NCBI GenBank assembly: GCA_027452125.1
Contig: DAIDGZ010000033.1
Location: 1-63,345, forward strand
Direction of reading: 5' to 3'
Length of the DNA: 63,345 nt
Source of the DNA: Acidobacteriaceae bacterium
GTDB taxonomy: Bacteria; Acidobacteriota; Terriglobia; Terriglobales; Acidobacteriaceae
Position 1 is the stretch's first letter. Every line of letters begins with the position of its first letter. A program made the position numbers and the translations under genes. Shown piece by piece: positions 18,163 to 27,863 of the stretch. The notes beneath the pieces are model-generated. The model did no database searches. It had not been told where the DNA came from and saw only the letters and a program-made list of their open reading frames with translations.

Positions 18163-19593
18163 ATGAGTGCAGAACAAAAGATGAGTGAAATGCCGGAAGA
18201 ACTGGCGCGGCTTGCGGACCAGCCTCGGGTGGTGGTGCGGCGTGCGGGTGCGCCGCGCAAGGGACGTTGCGTTGTTTACTGGATGCAGCGGGCGATGCGC
18301 ATCTTGGATAATCCCGCGCTGGATGTGGCCATCGAGGCAGGGAATTTGCTGGGGTTGCCGGTGGTGGTGTACTTCCAGGTAATTCCCAATTATCCCAATG
18401 CCAATCTGCGCCACTACCATTTTTTGCAGCAAGGGCTGCGGGACGTGGCGGAGGATGCCGCGGAGCGAGGAGTCGGCTTTGTGGTACGGCGTACGCCGGA
18501 GGCCTCGCTGGAGGGATTTCTGGAGGAGATGCATGCGGCGCTGCTGATCGGCGATGAGAATCCCTGCCGCGAGCCGGAGCGCTGGCGGAAGGTGCTGGCG
18601 GGGCGGTTGAAGCTGCCCTACTGGACGGTGGATGCCGACGTGGTGGCGCCTTCACGTCTCTTCAATCGCAGCTTTGTTCTGTTGCACCACTTCAGGCCGC
18701 ACCTCAAGGCGGAACTGCCGCGATTCCTGGTAGAACCCTCACGGATCAAACCGCTGTACACATGGAATCCAGATCGCGAGCCGGAGCGGTGGTCGCTGGA
18801 TCGGGACATCACCGAAGGATTCACGAAGCTGGATCGCCGTATTGGTCCAGTGGACAGCTTTACCGGCGGAACGCATGCGGCGCTGAAGCGGCTCAGGAAT
18901 TTTGTTCGCCTGGAGCTGAAGGACTACGAGGAAACGCGCAATCATCCTGAGGTGCGAGGGACCAGCCGTCTCTCGCCGTATCTGCACTTTGGCAATATTA
19001 GTCCGGTAACCATTGCACTGGCAGTGAAGCAGGCTGTGGCGGACGGACTGGCCGCGGAGAGGGCGGGTGAGAAGTATCTGGACGAGCTGATTGGATGGCG
19101 CGAACTGGCGGTGCTGTTTGTGCGGCACGAGCCCAACTACGACAACTGGGAGTGCGCGGCGCCGTGGGCGCGGCAGACGCTGCTGGAGCATGCGGGAGAC
19201 CCGCGCGACGCCCGTTACAGCTTCGAGCAACTGGAGCGGGCAGAGACCGGGGATGAACTATGGAATGCGGCTCAGCGCGAGATGGTGCAGACGGGCTGGA
19301 TGCACAACTACATGCGCATGTACTGGGCCAAGAAGATGCTGGAGTGGGCGCCTGATCCGGCGACGGCATTTGACTGGGCAGTCATTTTGAATGACCGCTA
19401 CGAACTGGACGGTCGCGATCCGAACGGCTATGCGGGGATCGCGTGGGCGATTGTGGGACGGCACGACCGACCGTGGTTTAACCGTCCGGTGTTCGGGCTG
19501 GTGCGGCCCATGTCCGGCGCCTCTATCGCGAAGAAGATCGATGCCGGGGCATACATCCGGCAGCAGGGGATGGACAGGCTGCCGCTGGTCTAA
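18163..19593 (+). CDS. phr: Class II deoxyribodipyrimidine photolyase
   Basis: The 476-residue protein repairs cyclobutane pyrimidine dimers using light and FAD. The N-terminal antenna domain starts after about 30 residues (RCVVYWMQRAMRILDNPAL). The C-terminal FAD-binding part contains the class II signatures MHNYMRMYWAKKMLEW and YAGIAWAIVGRHDRPW. Length matches class II enzymes. It is separated from the preceding gene by about 115 bases containing a small inverted repeat (GTTGCGC at 18106, GCGCAAC at 18122). Two further in-frame ATGs occur within the first ten codons. Confidence 0.9.
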   Translation: MSAEQKMSEMPEELARLADQPRVVVRRAGAPRKGRCVVYWMQRAMRILDNPALDVAIEAGNLLGLPVVVYFQVIPNYPNANLRHYHFLQQGLRDVAEDAAERGVGFVVRRTPEASLEGFLEEMHAALLIGDENPCREPERWRKVLAGRLKLPYWTVDADVVAPSRLFNRSFVLLHHFRPHLKAELPRFLVEPSRIKPLYTWNPDREPERWSLDRDITEGFTKLDRRIGPVDSFTGGTHAALKRLRNFVRLELKDYEETRNHPEVRGTSRLSPYLHFGNISPVTIALAVKQAVADGLAAERAGEKYLDELIGWRELAVLFVRHEPNYDNWECAAPWARQTLLEHAGDPRDARYSFEQLERAETGDELWNAAQREMVQTGWMHNYMRMYWAKKMLEWAPDPATAFDWAVILNDRYELDGRDPNGYAGIAWAIVGRHDRPWFNRPVFGLVRPMSGASIAKKIDAGAYIRQQGMDRLPLV

Positions 19594-19609
19594 GCGATGG
19601 ACAAAGCTA

Positions 19610-19625
19610 TGTAATGGCCGTCACA
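19610..19625. promoter_or_regulatory. CRP/FNR-family operator-like site upstream of the large secreted protein
   Basis: TGTAA-TGGCCG-TCACA has one mismatch to the palindromic CRP consensus. Its centre lies about 43 bases before the start of transcription expected from the TATAAT at 19649, the spacing used by class II CRP activation. Confidence 0.45.
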
Positions 19626-19648
19626 CGGCGGGCTGAAGATTAGAGCCC

Positions 19649-19654
19649 TATAAT
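19649..19654 (+). promoter_or_regulatory. Promoter -10 element for the 1725-residue secreted protein
   Basis: A perfect TATAAT is found with no recognisable -35 hexamer upstream, which fits an activator-dependent promoter with the CRP-like site at 19610. The predicted start near 19661 gives a leader of roughly 95 bases. Confidence 0.5.
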
Positions 19655-19754
19655 GTGCCGCAAATCCAAAGAGTAAATCTGGATACGCCCTAAGCTGGCG
19701 GCGTGGTCCAGTAGATGCGCATTTTCGGAGATGGGAGTGCGGATCGGATAGCGG

Positions 19755-22700
19755 ATGCGTGTGACGTCCTGGGGCTCCTGGGGTAAGTGGATGCGGCGCG
19801 CGGCAAGCACTGGCTTCGAAGGCTGGTGCCTGCGAGCAGCCGTGTGCGGATGGATGCTGGCAGGATGGCAGATGACTGCTGGGCAGACGGTAACCCAACC
19901 TCCGCAGGCGGCAGCGGCGCAGCGATTTTTGGCACAGCGAGGCTGGACGGCGGCGCTGGCACGGGCGTGGCGATCCGGACGAATTCCACTGACAAGTGAA
20001 GCGAGCAGCGTGGCCGCAGTACAGGCGCAGGGATCTGCTGCATCGACGTGGCAGGCGCTGGGGCCGGCGGCCGTGAACACGCCGCACTACGGGCTGGTGA
20101 CGGGGCGCGTGACGTCTCTGGCGCTGGACCCGGCGGATGCCACGGGGAACCGGCTCTATGTGGGGACTACGGGCGGCGGCGTTTGGGTGGCGCAGAATGC
20201 GGCGACGGCCGCGGCTGGGGCTGTGACCTTTGCACCACTGACGGATGGGATCGCAGACCTGAGCGCCACCCGATATGGCTCGCTGAGCATCGGAGCGCTG
20301 ACAGTGCAGCCGGGAGGGACGGGGGTAATCCTGGCAGGCACAGGCGACCCGAATGATGCGCTGGACTCTTACTATGGCGGGGGAATTCTGCGCTCGACGG
20401 ACAACGGCAAGAGCTGGGCGCTTATCTCTTCCACGCAGGATCTTAAAAGCGGGCTGGCCGCGCAGGACTTCAGTTTTGCCGGACTGGGGTTTGCGGAGTT
20501 TGCGTGGAGCACGACCAATCCTCAGGTTGTGGTGGCGGCGGTTTCACAGGCGTATGAGGGGGCGCTGGTGGGAGCGGTAACGCCAGGGACGAGTTGCATG
20601 GGGCTCTACTACTCGACCGATGCAGGAGCCACGTGGCACATCGCCAGCATTACGGATGGGCCGGGCCAGAATGTGCAGGGGCCACTGATTGCGTTTCCCA
20701 TGCCAGCGGGAAATGCGGCGACAGCGGTGGTGTGGAATCCGGTGCGGCGGATATTTGTGGCGGCAGTGCGCTTCCATGGGTACTACCAGTCAACCGATGG
20801 CGTAACGTGGACGCGCATGGCAGCGCAGCCTGGCACGAATCTGACGACAAAGCTGTGTCCGAATAATCTGAGCACAGCAGGGTCGATTGCCTGTCCTATC
20901 TTTCGCGGTGCGCTGGCGGTGAATCCGATTAGTGGCGACACGTTTGCGTGGACGGTGGACCTTTACGACCAGGACCAGGGGCTATGGCAGGACGCCTGCA
21001 ATCTGAGCGGCGGCGCGTGCGCCAGCTCTACTGTGAGCTTTGGCAAGCAGTGGAGCACGACGGGGCTGGAGCAGAATACGGCCTTCGGTCCGATGACGAT
21101 TGCCAACGGCGACTACAATCTGACGCTGGCCGCGATTCCGCAGCAGCAGGATACGGTGCTGCTGGCGGGAGACAACGATGTATGGCGCTGCACGCTAGCC
21201 ATGGGGTGCGTGTGGCGTAACACGACCAACGCCACTACCTGCATGAGCGCGCAGGTGGCGGAGTATCAGCATGCGCTGGAGTGGAGCGTCGCGAACCCTC
21301 TGGAAGTGTTTGTGGGCAACGACGGAGGGTTGTGGCGCTCACTAGATGCGGTAGGTGAGACGGGACAAGTGTGCGCGGCGTCGGATGCTGCGCACTACCA
21401 GAATCTGAATGGCAGTCTGGGCTCGCTGGCGGATGTGGAGAGCCTGCCGGCTGTGGGGGACACGCCTTACACCATGATGGCAGGGTTGGGGGTGAACGGG
21501 ACGGCTGCCTCGGGAAGTACGAGCGGACCGACAGCCGACTGGACGCAGATTCTGGGCGGCGATGGCGGTGTGGTGGCGATTGATCCCCGCAACAGCAGCA
21601 ACTGGTATGTGAACAATGGCGCAGGGGTTTCCATCCACGGCTGTACGAAGGGCGCGGCGTGCACAGCGGGTGATTTTGGTATGAGTCCACTGGTGGACAG
21701 CGCAGATGTGGGTGGGGATGGGGACACGATGGTGCTGCCGGCGCCGTTTCTGGTAGATCCGCTGGACACCTCGCAACTACTGATTGGCACGTGCCGTGTG
21801 TGGCGCGGTCCGGCGGGCGGGGGCTGGACGGCCAGCGATGCGATCAGCCGAATTCTGGATACCGGGATGACGAGCGGCGCGTGCCGCGGCAATGCGCTGA
21901 TTCGAACGATGGCCGCGCTGCCGATGAGCGGGGGCGGCGAGCGCGTCTACGTGGGCATGTATGGGGCGCTGGATGGGGGCGCCAACCTGGCTGGTCACGT
22001 GCTGACCGCGGTGGTGAATCCGGCAACGAGCGGCGCACCGGTATGGCAGGATGTGACGCTTAATCCGGTGACGAACGATCCTCGTTCACTGAACTACTAC
22101 GGAATGGATATCTCCAGTGTCACGATCGACAGCCATGATGCAACGGGCAGCACGGTTTACGTGACAGTGGAGGGGATGACGACCATCCTGTGGGGAATTC
22201 CCATGGTGTACCGGAGCACGGACGGCGGCGCACACTGGGCCAACATTACGTCGAATCTGCCGTTGGCTCCGGCAAACAGCGTCGCGGTGGATCCCCAGAA
22301 TGCCGGAACTGTTTATGTGGCGACGGACCGCGGAGTGTACTTTACGGCAAATGTGGCGGGGTGCATTCCGGCGGGTGCGGCCTGCTGGTCGCCGTTTGGG
22401 GCGGGACTGCCCAGGGCGCCGGTGGTGGCGTTGAGTGCGTCGCCCGCAAGTGCATCCGCGCAGGTGCTGGTGGCAGCGACGTACGGCAGAGGCATCTGGC
22501 AGACGCCGCTGTGGACGGGTGGATCGGGGCTGACGACAGCGGTGGCCAGTCCAACTTCACTGAGCTTTCCCAGCCAGATGTATGGCGGTTCAAGTGCGGC
22601 GCAGACGGTGACGCTGACCAACACTGGCAGTGTGGCGTTGAGCGTGAGCGGGATTGTGATGAGCAGCGACTTCACCGAGACGGATACCTGCCAAGCGGCG

Positions 22701-24932
22701 CCGGTGGCTGTCGGCGCGAGTTGCTCGATCCAGGTGATCTTTACGCCAGCAGCAACCGGAGCGCGGACGGGGTCGATGACGATCAGCGCCAACCTGTATG
22801 GCGTACAGGTGTCGGTAGCTTTGAGCGGCACGGGCACACCGGCAGGCGCGGTGACAGCGAATCCGACAACGGTGAACTTTGGCCAGGTGCAGGTTGGATC
22901 AACCTCTCCGCGGATGCAGGTGACGGTAGACAACGCGAGCGCGACAGATGTGCCAGTGAGCAGCATTACGATCACGCCGCCGTTTGCCATTGCCAGCAAT
23001 GTCTGTGGCGTTAATTCGCTGGTGGCGCACGCGGGATGTCAGATTCTGCTCACTTTCACGCCAACCCAGACGGGGCCAGCATCCGGGACATTGATTTTGA
23101 ACGATGGCGCGGGGACGCAGACGGTTTTACTGACGGGGACGGGACTGGCTGTGGCCAATGATGTGCTGAGTCCTACGGCGTTGAACTTTGCCGCCACAGC
23201 CGCAGGACAACTGAGCACGGCGCAGACGGTTACGCTGACAAACTCCGGCGATGCGCCGTTGACCGGCATTACGGTGACAGTGAGCGGGCCATTCCGCGAG
23301 GCCGATGACTGTACGATGCAGTTGGCCGCGCACGCAGTGTGCACGATCAGCGTGACGTTTGCTCCAACGCAAGTGGGCAATGCAGCGGGTGTGTTGACGG
23401 TTGCCGATGCGCTGCGCACGCAGACGGTGGCACTGAGCGGGACAGGCGCACAGCCGGCGGCACTCAGCGTGACCCCAGCGAGCCTGAGCTTTGCCCAGCA
23501 GCCGCCGGGAGTCGCCAGTGCGCCGCTGACGCTGACGGTGAGCAACAGCGGCGGCGTGACGATGGCCAACGTGGGATTCCAGATCACCGGGACGTCCGCA
23601 AGCAGTTTTTCAACGGGGGCGACGAGCTGCGGCACATCCCTGGCGAGCGGCGCAAGCTGCACGGTGCAGGTGGTGTTCACGCCTGCCACGACGGGGGGAA
23701 GCACAGCCACGCTTACGGCGAGTTCCTCCACGCTGGGGGTGGCGCCAGTGACGGTGGCGCTGAGTGGCCTGGCGCAGGCGGCAAGCGGACTGACGGCAAG
23801 TCCGGCGCAGTTGAGCTTTGCGCCGCAGAACCCGGGACAGACGAGCGCGGCGCAGACAGTGACAGTGCGCAACACGAGCAATTATCCATTTACAGGGCTC
23901 ACGCTAGCGGCGAGCGGCCCCTTCCGCCTGACGCAAGACACCTGTGCCGCGAGTCTGGCGGCGAGCGGAAGTTGCACGGTTGGGGTGGTCTTCACTCCCA
24001 CGAGTAATACCGGCGCGACGGGGCTGCTGACGGTAAGTTCACCCTCTGTGTCCATGCAGGCCACGGTGGCGCTGGCCGGGGAAGGCGGCATTCAGGTGAC
24101 GCCGGGAACACTTCCCGCTTTTGCCTCAACGGGTGTGGGCACGATGAGCGCACCGGCAACCGTGACGGTGACCAACCTGGCAACGAGTACGGCGCTGAGC
24201 GGACTGGCATTGACGATAAGCGCGGGCGCGCCTTTCACACTGGTGAGCAATAGCTGCGGCGCGACGCTGGCGGCAGGCGCAAGCTGTACGGCCGGTGTGG
24301 AGTTTGCCCCGGTGAATGCCGGGCAACAGACGGGCAGCCTGACGGTGACGAGCGGCACGCTGCAAGCCACGCCGATTGCGCTGGCGGGCATGGGCTTTGA
24401 CTTTACGGCGAGCCTGACCGGAGCCACCAGCGTGAATATTGCCAGCGGACAGACTGCGAGCTACACGCTGGCACTTGCTGGGGTGAATGGCTCGGCGGGA
24501 ACGTTTAGTTTCACCTGCGGCTCGCTACCGGCCAATGCGCAGTGCGTGTTCAGTCCAAACACAATGGCGCTGAGCGCAGGCGGGCAGGGCAATGTGACCG
24601 TGCAGATTGTGACCGGGGTGACGAGCGGCTCTGCAGGGCCGGGACCGGGGGTGTGGCGCGCGCTTCCTGTACTGTGCGGGCTGTTGTTGCCGCTGGCATT
24701 GGTGCGGCGCAGAAGAGCTCTGTTACTGGCTGTGCTAGTGGCGGCTGCACTCCTTGGCGGCGTGGCGAGTTGCAGCGGGTCGGGCGGAGGAACGGGGGGG
24801 ATCTCCGGCAGTGGTCCGGGCGGTGGCGGGAGTAAGACTGGCTCGACGCCGGCGGGGACCTATTCCATTCCGATTACGGTTGCGTCGACGGGGGTGCAGC
24901 ACTCGGTGACGGTGACACTGACCGTGGACTAG
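19755..24932 (+). CDS. Large secreted Asp-box propeller protein with choice-of-anchor D (ASH) repeats
   Basis: The 1725-residue protein has a signal-like N-terminus (about 20-45) and a beta-propeller region to about residue 920 with Asp-box/Vps10-like motifs (STDNGKSW, STDAGATW, STDGGAHW). Six ASH/choice-of-anchor D repeats of about 100 residues follow (about 930-1550). Each begins with a P-x-x-L-x-F-like strand, and most hold a paired C-x(8-15)-C near the middle and a V-x-F-x-P-x-x-x-G strand. A last Ig-like part is interrupted at about 1634-1700 by two hydrophobic stretches separated by RRRR, a lipobox-like GGVASC and a Gly/Ser-rich linker; a final beta segment follows. It probably acts at the cell surface in adhesion or polymer binding; no catalytic motif was identified. 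Confidence 0.75.
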   Translation: MRVTSWGSWGKWMRRAASTGFEGWCLRAAVCGWMLAGWQMTAGQTVTQPPQAAAAQRFLAQRGWTAALARAWRSGRIPLTSEASSVAAVQAQGSAASTWQALGPAAVNTPHYGLVTGRVTSLALDPADATGNRLYVGTTGGGVWVAQNAATAAAGAVTFAPLTDGIADLSATRYGSLSIGALTVQPGGTGVILAGTGDPNDALDSYYGGGILRSTDNGKSWALISSTQDLKSGLAAQDFSFAGLGFAEFAWSTTNPQVVVAAVSQAYEGALVGAVTPGTSCMGLYYSTDAGATWHIASITDGPGQNVQGPLIAFPMPAGNAATAVVWNPVRRIFVAAVRFHGYYQSTDGVTWTRMAAQPGTNLTTKLCPNNLSTAGSIACPIFRGALAVNPISGDTFAWTVDLYDQDQGLWQDACNLSGGACASSTVSFGKQWSTTGLEQNTAFGPMTIANGDYNLTLAAIPQQQDTVLLAGDNDVWRCTLAMGCVWRNTTNATTCMSAQVAEYQHALEWSVANPLEVFVGNDGGLWRSLDAVGETGQVCAASDAAHYQNLNGSLGSLADVESLPAVGDTPYTMMAGLGVNGTAASGSTSGPTADWTQILGGDGGVVAIDPRNSSNWYVNNGAGVSIHGCTKGAACTAGDFGMSPLVDSADVGGDGDTMVLPAPFLVDPLDTSQLLIGTCRVWRGPAGGGWTASDAISRILDTGMTSGACRGNALIRTMAALPMSGGGERVYVGMYGALDGGANLAGHVLTAVVNPATSGAPVWQDVTLNPVTNDPRSLNYYGMDISSVTIDSHDATGSTVYVTVEGMTTILWGIPMVYRSTDGGAHWANITSNLPLAPANSVAVDPQNAGTVYVATDRGVYFTANVAGCIPAGAACWSPFGAGLPRAPVVALSASPASASAQVLVAATYGRGIWQTPLWTGGSGLTTAVASPTSLSFPSQMYGGSSAAQTVTLTNTGSVALSVSGIVMSSDFTETDTCQAAPVAVGASCSIQVIFTPAATGARTGSMTISANLYGVQVSVALSGTGTPAGAVTANPTTVNFGQVQVGSTSPRMQVTVDNASATDVPVSSITITPPFAIASNVCGVNSLVAHAGCQILLTFTPTQTGPASGTLILNDGAGTQTVLLTGTGLAVANDVLSPTALNFAATAAGQLSTAQTVTLTNSGDAPLTGITVTVSGPFREADDCTMQLAAHAVCTISVTFAPTQVGNAAGVLTVADALRTQTVALSGTGAQPAALSVTPASLSFAQQPPGVASAPLTLTVSNSGGVTMANVGFQITGTSASSFSTGATSCGTSLASGASCTVQVVFTPATTGGSTATLTASSSTLGVAPVTVALSGLAQAASGLTASPAQLSFAPQNPGQTSAAQTVTVRNTSNYPFTGLTLAASGPFRLTQDTCAASLAASGSCTVGVVFTPTSNTGATGLLTVSSPSVSMQATVALAGEGGIQVTPGTLPAFASTGVGTMSAPATVTVTNLATSTALSGLALTISAGAPFTLVSNSCGATLAAGASCTAGVEFAPVNAGQQTGSLTVTSGTLQATPIALAGMGFDFTASLTGATSVNIASGQTASYTLALAGVNGSAGTFSFTCGSLPANAQCVFSPNTMALSAGGQGNVTVQIVTGVTSGSAGPGPGVWRALPVLCGLLLPLALVRRRRALLLAVLVAAALLGGVASCSGSGGGTGGISGSGPGGGGSKTGSTPAGTYSIPITVASTGVQHSVTVTLTVD

Positions 24933-25037
24933 GCTAAGCCACGCGGCAATTGGTGGCGGGCTATACTTGATCTTTCAGGGTTTGCTGCGGCGAAAGCACG
25001 AAGCCATCCACGCAAGCCGGAGGCAAAAGACAAGCGA

Positions 25038-25343
25038 ATGAGTGCCAAAGTCACCATGGAGGACGTGCAGCGCGTAGCGGAACTGGCCAACCTGGAGTTG
25101 GAGCCGGACGAGACGGTGCGCATGCAGCAGGATCTGAACGCGATTCTGGACTATGTGGCCGAGTTGAATGAACTGGACACCACGGGCGTGGAGCCGCTGG
25201 AGCAAGTGAGCGAACTGGAGGGAAGCGCAGGCGTGCTGCGGCCGGATGCGCTGGAGGCCTCTCTGCCACGGCCCACGGTGATGCCGCAGGCGCCGGATAC
25301 GGATGGCACCTTCTTCAAGGTGCCCAAAGTGATTGAGCGATAG
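25038..25343 (+). CDS. gatC: Aspartyl/glutamyl-tRNA amidotransferase subunit C
   Basis: GatC (101 residues) is the small subunit that stabilises GatA in the GatCAB enzyme, which converts mischarged Glu-tRNA(Gln) or Asp-tRNA(Asn) to the amidated form. The family pattern is clear: VQRVAELANLELEPDE, then LNAILDYVAELNELDTTGVEP, LRPDALE and a C-terminal GTFFKVPKVIE. It lies 26 bases before gatA; gatB is not in the window. A possible -10 (TATACT, 24962-24967) lies about 70 bases upstream. Confidence 0.93.
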   Translation: MSAKVTMEDVQRVAELANLELEPDETVRMQQDLNAILDYVAELNELDTTGVEPLEQVSELEGSAGVLRPDALEASLPRPTVMPQAPDTDGTFFKVPKVIER

Positions 25344-25369
25344 AACCATAGAGCAAAGAGGAAGAGACT

Positions 25370-26836
25370 TTGGCTGCCGAGACGAAAAGTGTCCAGAACT
25401 TTGTAGAAAAGCCAGGAATGCTGGCTGAGCTGCGCGCGGAGATTGCGGCGGGGCGCACCAAGGCTACTGACCTGGCCACGGCCTACTATGACCGGATTGC
25501 GGCGAAGAATCCCACGCTCAATGTGTATCTGAGCCTGACCAAAGAGCGTGCGCTGGAGCAGGCGGCACGGGTGGATGCGCTGGCGGCCAAGGGCGATCCG
25601 CTGCCCCCGCTGGCGGGAGTTCCGGTGGGCATCAAGGATGTTCTGGTGATGCAGGGCGCGCCGGCCACGGCGGCCTCGAAGATTCTGGAGGGCTACCGTC
25701 CGCCGTATGACGCCACCTCTGTGGCGCGGCTGGAGGCGGCGGGGGCGGTGCTGCTGGGCAAGATTAACTGCGATGAGTTTGCCATGGGCTCGTCGAATGA
25801 GAACTCGGCCTATGGACCGGTGCGGAATCCTGTGGATATCGACCGGGTGCCGGGCGGGTCGAGCGGTGGCTCGGCGGCAGCGGTGGCCGCCAATATGGCA
25901 GTGGCCACGCTGGGCACGGATACAGGCGGCTCGATTCGGCAGCCGGCCAGCTTCTGCGGTGTGGTGGGCGTGCTGCCGACGTATGGCCGCGTCTCGCGGT
26001 GTGGATTGATCGCGTTGGCGTCGTCGCTGGACCGCGTAGGACCGTTTGCTGCCAATGTGCGCGATGCAGCCACGCTGCTGGGGGCGATTGCCGGACATGA
26101 TCCCAAGGATGCAACCAGCCTGGCGGCACCGGTGGAGGACTACGCGACGGAGAGCGACAAGCCTGTCGAAGGGATGCGTGTCGGTATCCCGGCAGAGTAC
26201 TTTGGCGAGGGTCTTGATCCAGAGGTGCGTGCCGCGATCGAGAAGGGAATCGATGCGCTGAAGGCGGCTGGATGCACTGTAAAGCCGGTCTCACTGCCTA
26301 CGACGAAGTATGCAGTGCCGACCTATTACCTGGTGGCTACGGCGGAGGCCAGCGCGAATCTGTCGCGGTTCGACGGCGTACGCTACGGCTACCGCTCGCC
26401 GCGCTCCGAGAACCTGGCGGCGATGTATCGACACTCGCGCGATGAGGCGTTTGGCGCGGAGGTGAAGCGGCGCATCCTGCTGGGCACCTATGCGCTGAGC
26501 GCGGGGTACTATGAGGCCTACTACCGCAAGGCGCAGCAGGTGCGACGTTTGCTGGCCGAGGAGTTCCTGCGGGCCTTTGCCGAGGTGGACGCGATTGTAA
26601 CGCCAACCTCGCCTGCACCGGCCTTCAAGCTGGGCGAGAAGACCGGCGATCCGCTGTCCATGTACCTGGCGGATATCTACACGGTCACAGCCAGCCTGGC
26701 GGGCATCTGCGGGGTCACAGTACCCTGCGGAAGCACCCGCGCGGGGCTTCCGGTGGGCATGCAGGTGCTGGCCCGCCACCTGGGCGAGAGCACGGCGTTC
26801 CGCGTGGCGCGGGCGGTGGAAGCAGCAAAGATTTAG
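25370..26836 (+). CDS. gatA: Aspartyl/glutamyl-tRNA amidotransferase subunit A
   Basis: GatA (488 residues) is the amidase subunit that releases ammonia from glutamine. The Ser-cisSer-Lys triad region is intact: the Lys in GVPVGIKDVLV (about 86), and the Gly/Ser-rich signature PGGSSGGSAAAVAA plus GTDTGGSIRQPASFCG (about 160-200). The start used is TTG at 25370 with AGGAAGAG upstream; no in-frame ATG lies near. The protein then reads AAETKSVQNFVEKPGMLAEL, slightly longer at the N-terminus than many homologues. Confidence 0.93.
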   Translation: MAAETKSVQNFVEKPGMLAELRAEIAAGRTKATDLATAYYDRIAAKNPTLNVYLSLTKERALEQAARVDALAAKGDPLPPLAGVPVGIKDVLVMQGAPATAASKILEGYRPPYDATSVARLEAAGAVLLGKINCDEFAMGSSNENSAYGPVRNPVDIDRVPGGSSGGSAAAVAANMAVATLGTDTGGSIRQPASFCGVVGVLPTYGRVSRCGLIALASSLDRVGPFAANVRDAATLLGAIAGHDPKDATSLAAPVEDYATESDKPVEGMRVGIPAEYFGEGLDPEVRAAIEKGIDALKAAGCTVKPVSLPTTKYAVPTYYLVATAEASANLSRFDGVRYGYRSPRSENLAAMYRHSRDEAFGAEVKRRILLGTYALSAGYYEAYYRKAQQVRRLLAEEFLRAFAEVDAIVTPTSPAPAFKLGEKTGDPLSMYLADIYTVTASLAGICGVTVPCGSTRAGLPVGMQVLARHLGESTAFRVARAVEAAKI

Positions 26837-26841
26837 GCATT

Positions 26842-26859
26842 TTGCCGAATTGGCGGCAA
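26842..26859 (+). terminator. Weak hairpin after gatA
   Basis: TTGCCG (26842-26847) and CGGCAA (26854-26859) form a 6-bp stem with a 6-base loop. Only a short mixed tail follows, so termination here is uncertain. Confidence 0.3.
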
Positions 26860-27007
26860 GTTCAGAGCGCGAGAGGCTATCTGTAGTGGGCCATTTGGCC
26901 TATAGCAGGTAGCCCTCGCTGCATTTACGCGTTACTATGAACGCAATCCCCGTGCAATCAAATCTTTGCTCTGGCGTGGCGGTGCGCAAGAGCAGGAAGA
27001 AGCGCGT

Positions 27008-27718
27008 ATGCGTACTTATTCTTGCCTGTTGATGGCTGCCGCCGTTGTTGTTCTTGCCGTTCCATCTCTTGCCGCGGCGCCCAAGCGACACAGTGTGGTG
27101 CTGGGAACTGCAAAGAAAGTGCCCTACTCCAGGGCTGGGGATCCCGCGGGAGCGATTGCGGGCGAGACGGAATTGAAGATTCGGGCGTTGGTGGTGGATG
27201 CGCGCGTGAAGGAGTGGACCACCGGCGAGGCGCATGATGTGACGGACCGCAGCTTTGTGGTGCGCCGGGCGGTGCGGCTGAATAACTCCCTGCCGAGCGA
27301 CAAACAGGAGCAGTGGGTATGGCAGCGCGGGCCGTGGCTGCTGGTGGAGCGAGCCACGGGACGAGTGACGCCGCTGAAACTGCCGGATTACGATCCGGCG
27401 GTGAGCCAGGTGGTGTGGTTCCGCGACTACGGCGCCTACTGTGGTGTGACCCCGAGCGGCAAGAGCCTGTATGCAGTGGTGGCCCAACTCGCCGTGCGCA
27501 AGCCTTTACTGGCGCATAAGCTGGAGGCCTATGACGCGCAGAATGCGGCAGGTCCGGTATGCATGGCTCCGGAGTGGCAGCGGGAGCCTCTGCGCGTGAC
27601 CTTCCATCCGGCGGGCAAGGAGGCGGTGAGCTATAACCTCTCCGCAGGCTCGGCCGAATTAGTCGAGGACTCGGGCGATGAGGCGGTTGGGACTGGCGGC
27701 GATGCGCCGGCAAAGTAG
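27008..27718 (+). CDS. Exported protein of unknown function
   Basis: The 236-residue product starts at ATG 27008 (AGGAAGA upstream) with a good signal peptide (MRTYSCLLMAAAVVVLAVPSLAAA). The mature part includes SVVLGTAKKVPYS, a strand-rich segment with TTGEAHDVTDRSFVVRRAVRLNN and VWQRGPWLLVERATGRVTPLKLP, then DYGAYCGVTPSGKSLYAVVAQL. These suggest a beta-rich, possibly propeller-like or lipid-binding-like periplasmic domain. Two cysteines (in AYCGV and VCMAP) could pair. I do not recognise the family. It stands alone between gatA and the yajC region. Confidence 0.6.
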   Translation: MRTYSCLLMAAAVVVLAVPSLAAAPKRHSVVLGTAKKVPYSRAGDPAGAIAGETELKIRALVVDARVKEWTTGEAHDVTDRSFVVRRAVRLNNSLPSDKQEQWVWQRGPWLLVERATGRVTPLKLPDYDPAVSQVVWFRDYGAYCGVTPSGKSLYAVVAQLAVRKPLLAHKLEAYDAQNAAGPVCMAPEWQREPLRVTFHPAGKEAVSYNLSAGSAELVEDSGDEAVGTGGDAPAK

Positions 27719-27863
27719 AGAACCGGTGCGCCTATGTTGCTGCAAGAGCTACTATTTACTTTGCCTCGTCCAGCTCCAAAGGACCTACAGCAGAAATACA
27801 CAGGCCAGCCCCGGAAACAAGAAAAAAGCCGATCGGGATTGAATTGAAGCATGGCGGCAAACC

